A DNA stretch of 64,000 nt, taken from assembly GCA_039621445.1 (NCBI GenBank), contig CP154957.1, positions 5,636,504 through 5,700,503 of the forward strand. The letters run 5' to 3'. Positions 63,023 through 64,000 of the stretch are shown piece after piece. The translations under genes were made by a program, and so were the position numbers. This DNA comes from Euglena gracilis. Taxonomy: Eukaryota > Euglenida > Euglenophyceae > Euglenales. Position 1 is the stretch's first letter; the number at the start of each line of letters is the position of its first letter. The notes under the pieces were generated by a model. That model did no database searches, was not told where the DNA came from, and saw only the letters and a program-made list of their open reading frames with translations.

Positions 63023-64000
63023 GTGACATAAATCCCCAGGTTGATGTTTGACTGTTTGACTTTTGGCCGAGAGTGGCTGAGAGTGTTTGAGGCTTTTTTA
63101 CTTTAAAAAAACAGGAATGAAAAGGTGCTCCCCCAACCCCCTGTTCCCCCCCACCCTAATTTTAACCCCCACACAAACCCGTCTTTTTAGTAGCAAATTG
63201 TTTATTCTCTTTGTTTTTATCCCCCCCCCCCTGCGTGTCCCACAAAAGATCCTGGTCCAACGAACACCCCTGTTTGGAGCCTGTTTGGACCTTTTGTTCC
63301 TGTTATTTTGTGTTCGAAACGGTTTTGTCTAATGAACACCACCTCTTGACCAGTTCACTTTTTTTTTCTCGACACTGAGGGGGGTGAATGTATTGCCGAA
63401 AATGCACCAAATAAATCACAATACAAATAAAATGTAGCATGGTGTCAGCTACTTTTTCCGATTTTTTTTTGTGCAGGGTGAATCAGCTTCTGGCAGTTTA
63501 GCTGTGGCTGCTTTTGGGCCCTTCTGGACAAGCTCAGCACACCACAGTACAGCGGAGAGCGTCCCCTGCTTTTTGTCGTCCCATCAGGGACCCCCGCCCC
63601 TCCTGGGGTGAACAAGGTGGCCACGCCTTGTTTGTGGCTCAGACTTGTTTCTGTGTGTTTTGCAAGGAACCGAAGTCGTCAAATTTTACATCCGCCAACC
63701 CTCAATGCATACTTTTGTTGATAGCGGTCGTCGTGCAATATTGGTCAGACACATTATACCATCTATTTGTTTGGGAAACTGTCACACTTGAAAACCTTGA
63801 AGGTCCCTCTAGAAATTTCAGGGTCCTCAATACAGCCCAGCCTGCTGTCATAGGAAGCTGGCAGGGTTCCCAACTCCGGCCGACCTGTCAGCATCCAAAT
63901 CAATTGACTTATTCCACCCACCCAGGAAAGTGTCAGAGACGGTCCGAGTCCGTTTGCCACTTTTTCCCCAGTTTTTTTTTGCAGGTTCGATTTTTTTGTA
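63023..64000. other. Downstream stretch without a supported gene
   Basis: Probably intron or intergenic; short frames only. The window may cut the gene above, because no final stop-bearing exon is recognised. Confidence 0.35.

Overview
The window looks like nuclear DNA of a unicellular eukaryote with a repeat-rich, intron-rich genome. It is most likely an alga, and a dinoflagellate- or chromerid-type alveolate is a reasonable guess, but no lineage marker is visible. Spliceosomal exons are separated by long introns full of homopolymer G/C/T tracts, microsatellites and small transposons. A Ty3/gypsy retroelement carries a cytosine-methyltransferase domain, an arrangement reported for retrotransposons of dinoflagellates and charophyte algae. 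There are no bacterial operons, ribosome-binding sites or CRISPR arrays.

Layout. 1-7.6 kb: dispersed repeats, including foldback elements, a hairpin, a minisatellite and a frameshifted remnant of a non-LTR retroelement zinc-knuckle/endonuclease domain (4.87-5.63 kb). 7.6-20.6 kb: a second remnant of the same domain family, split by a structurally complete 12.1-kb Ty3/gypsy chromovirus (8069-20162, minus strand). That element has 656-bp LTRs with two differences noticed between them, TTGG target-site duplications, a polypurine tract and a primer-binding site. Gag and Pol lie in one frame separated by a single UAG. 20.9-24.3 kb: a multi-exon pogo/Tigger-like DDE transposase-type gene with an NLS, short introns and tandemly duplicated acidic exons; its putative last exon is copied again 1.3 kb downstream. 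24.5-41 kb: weakly supported ORFs, a MITE with an 8-bp target duplication, a second inverted copy of the 0.2-1.4 kb foldback element, long microsatellites, and near-pure poly-G (38.45-38.71 kb) and poly-T (39.44-39.63 kb) tracts. 41.8-63.0 kb: a plus-strand series of about 20 GC-rich short exons with plausible AG/GT borders, probably one gene for a Pro/Ala/Asp-rich, unrecognised protein. Its introns hold a hAT-like element (47850-49172), TTAGGG-containing foldback elements and many G/C-tract elements with GGCGCC-type palindromic cores.

The most interesting system is the chromovirus. In one polyprotein it combines a cytosine-C5-methyltransferase-like domain (DLFSG, PC and ENP motifs), a second NPPW-containing methyltransferase-like domain, protease, RT, RNase H, integrase and a chromodomain. 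A possible Gag start lies inside the LTR, so the primer-binding site is translated, and Gag-Pol expression probably depends on UAG readthrough. Whether it marks its own DNA, or the chromatin it targets, is inference.
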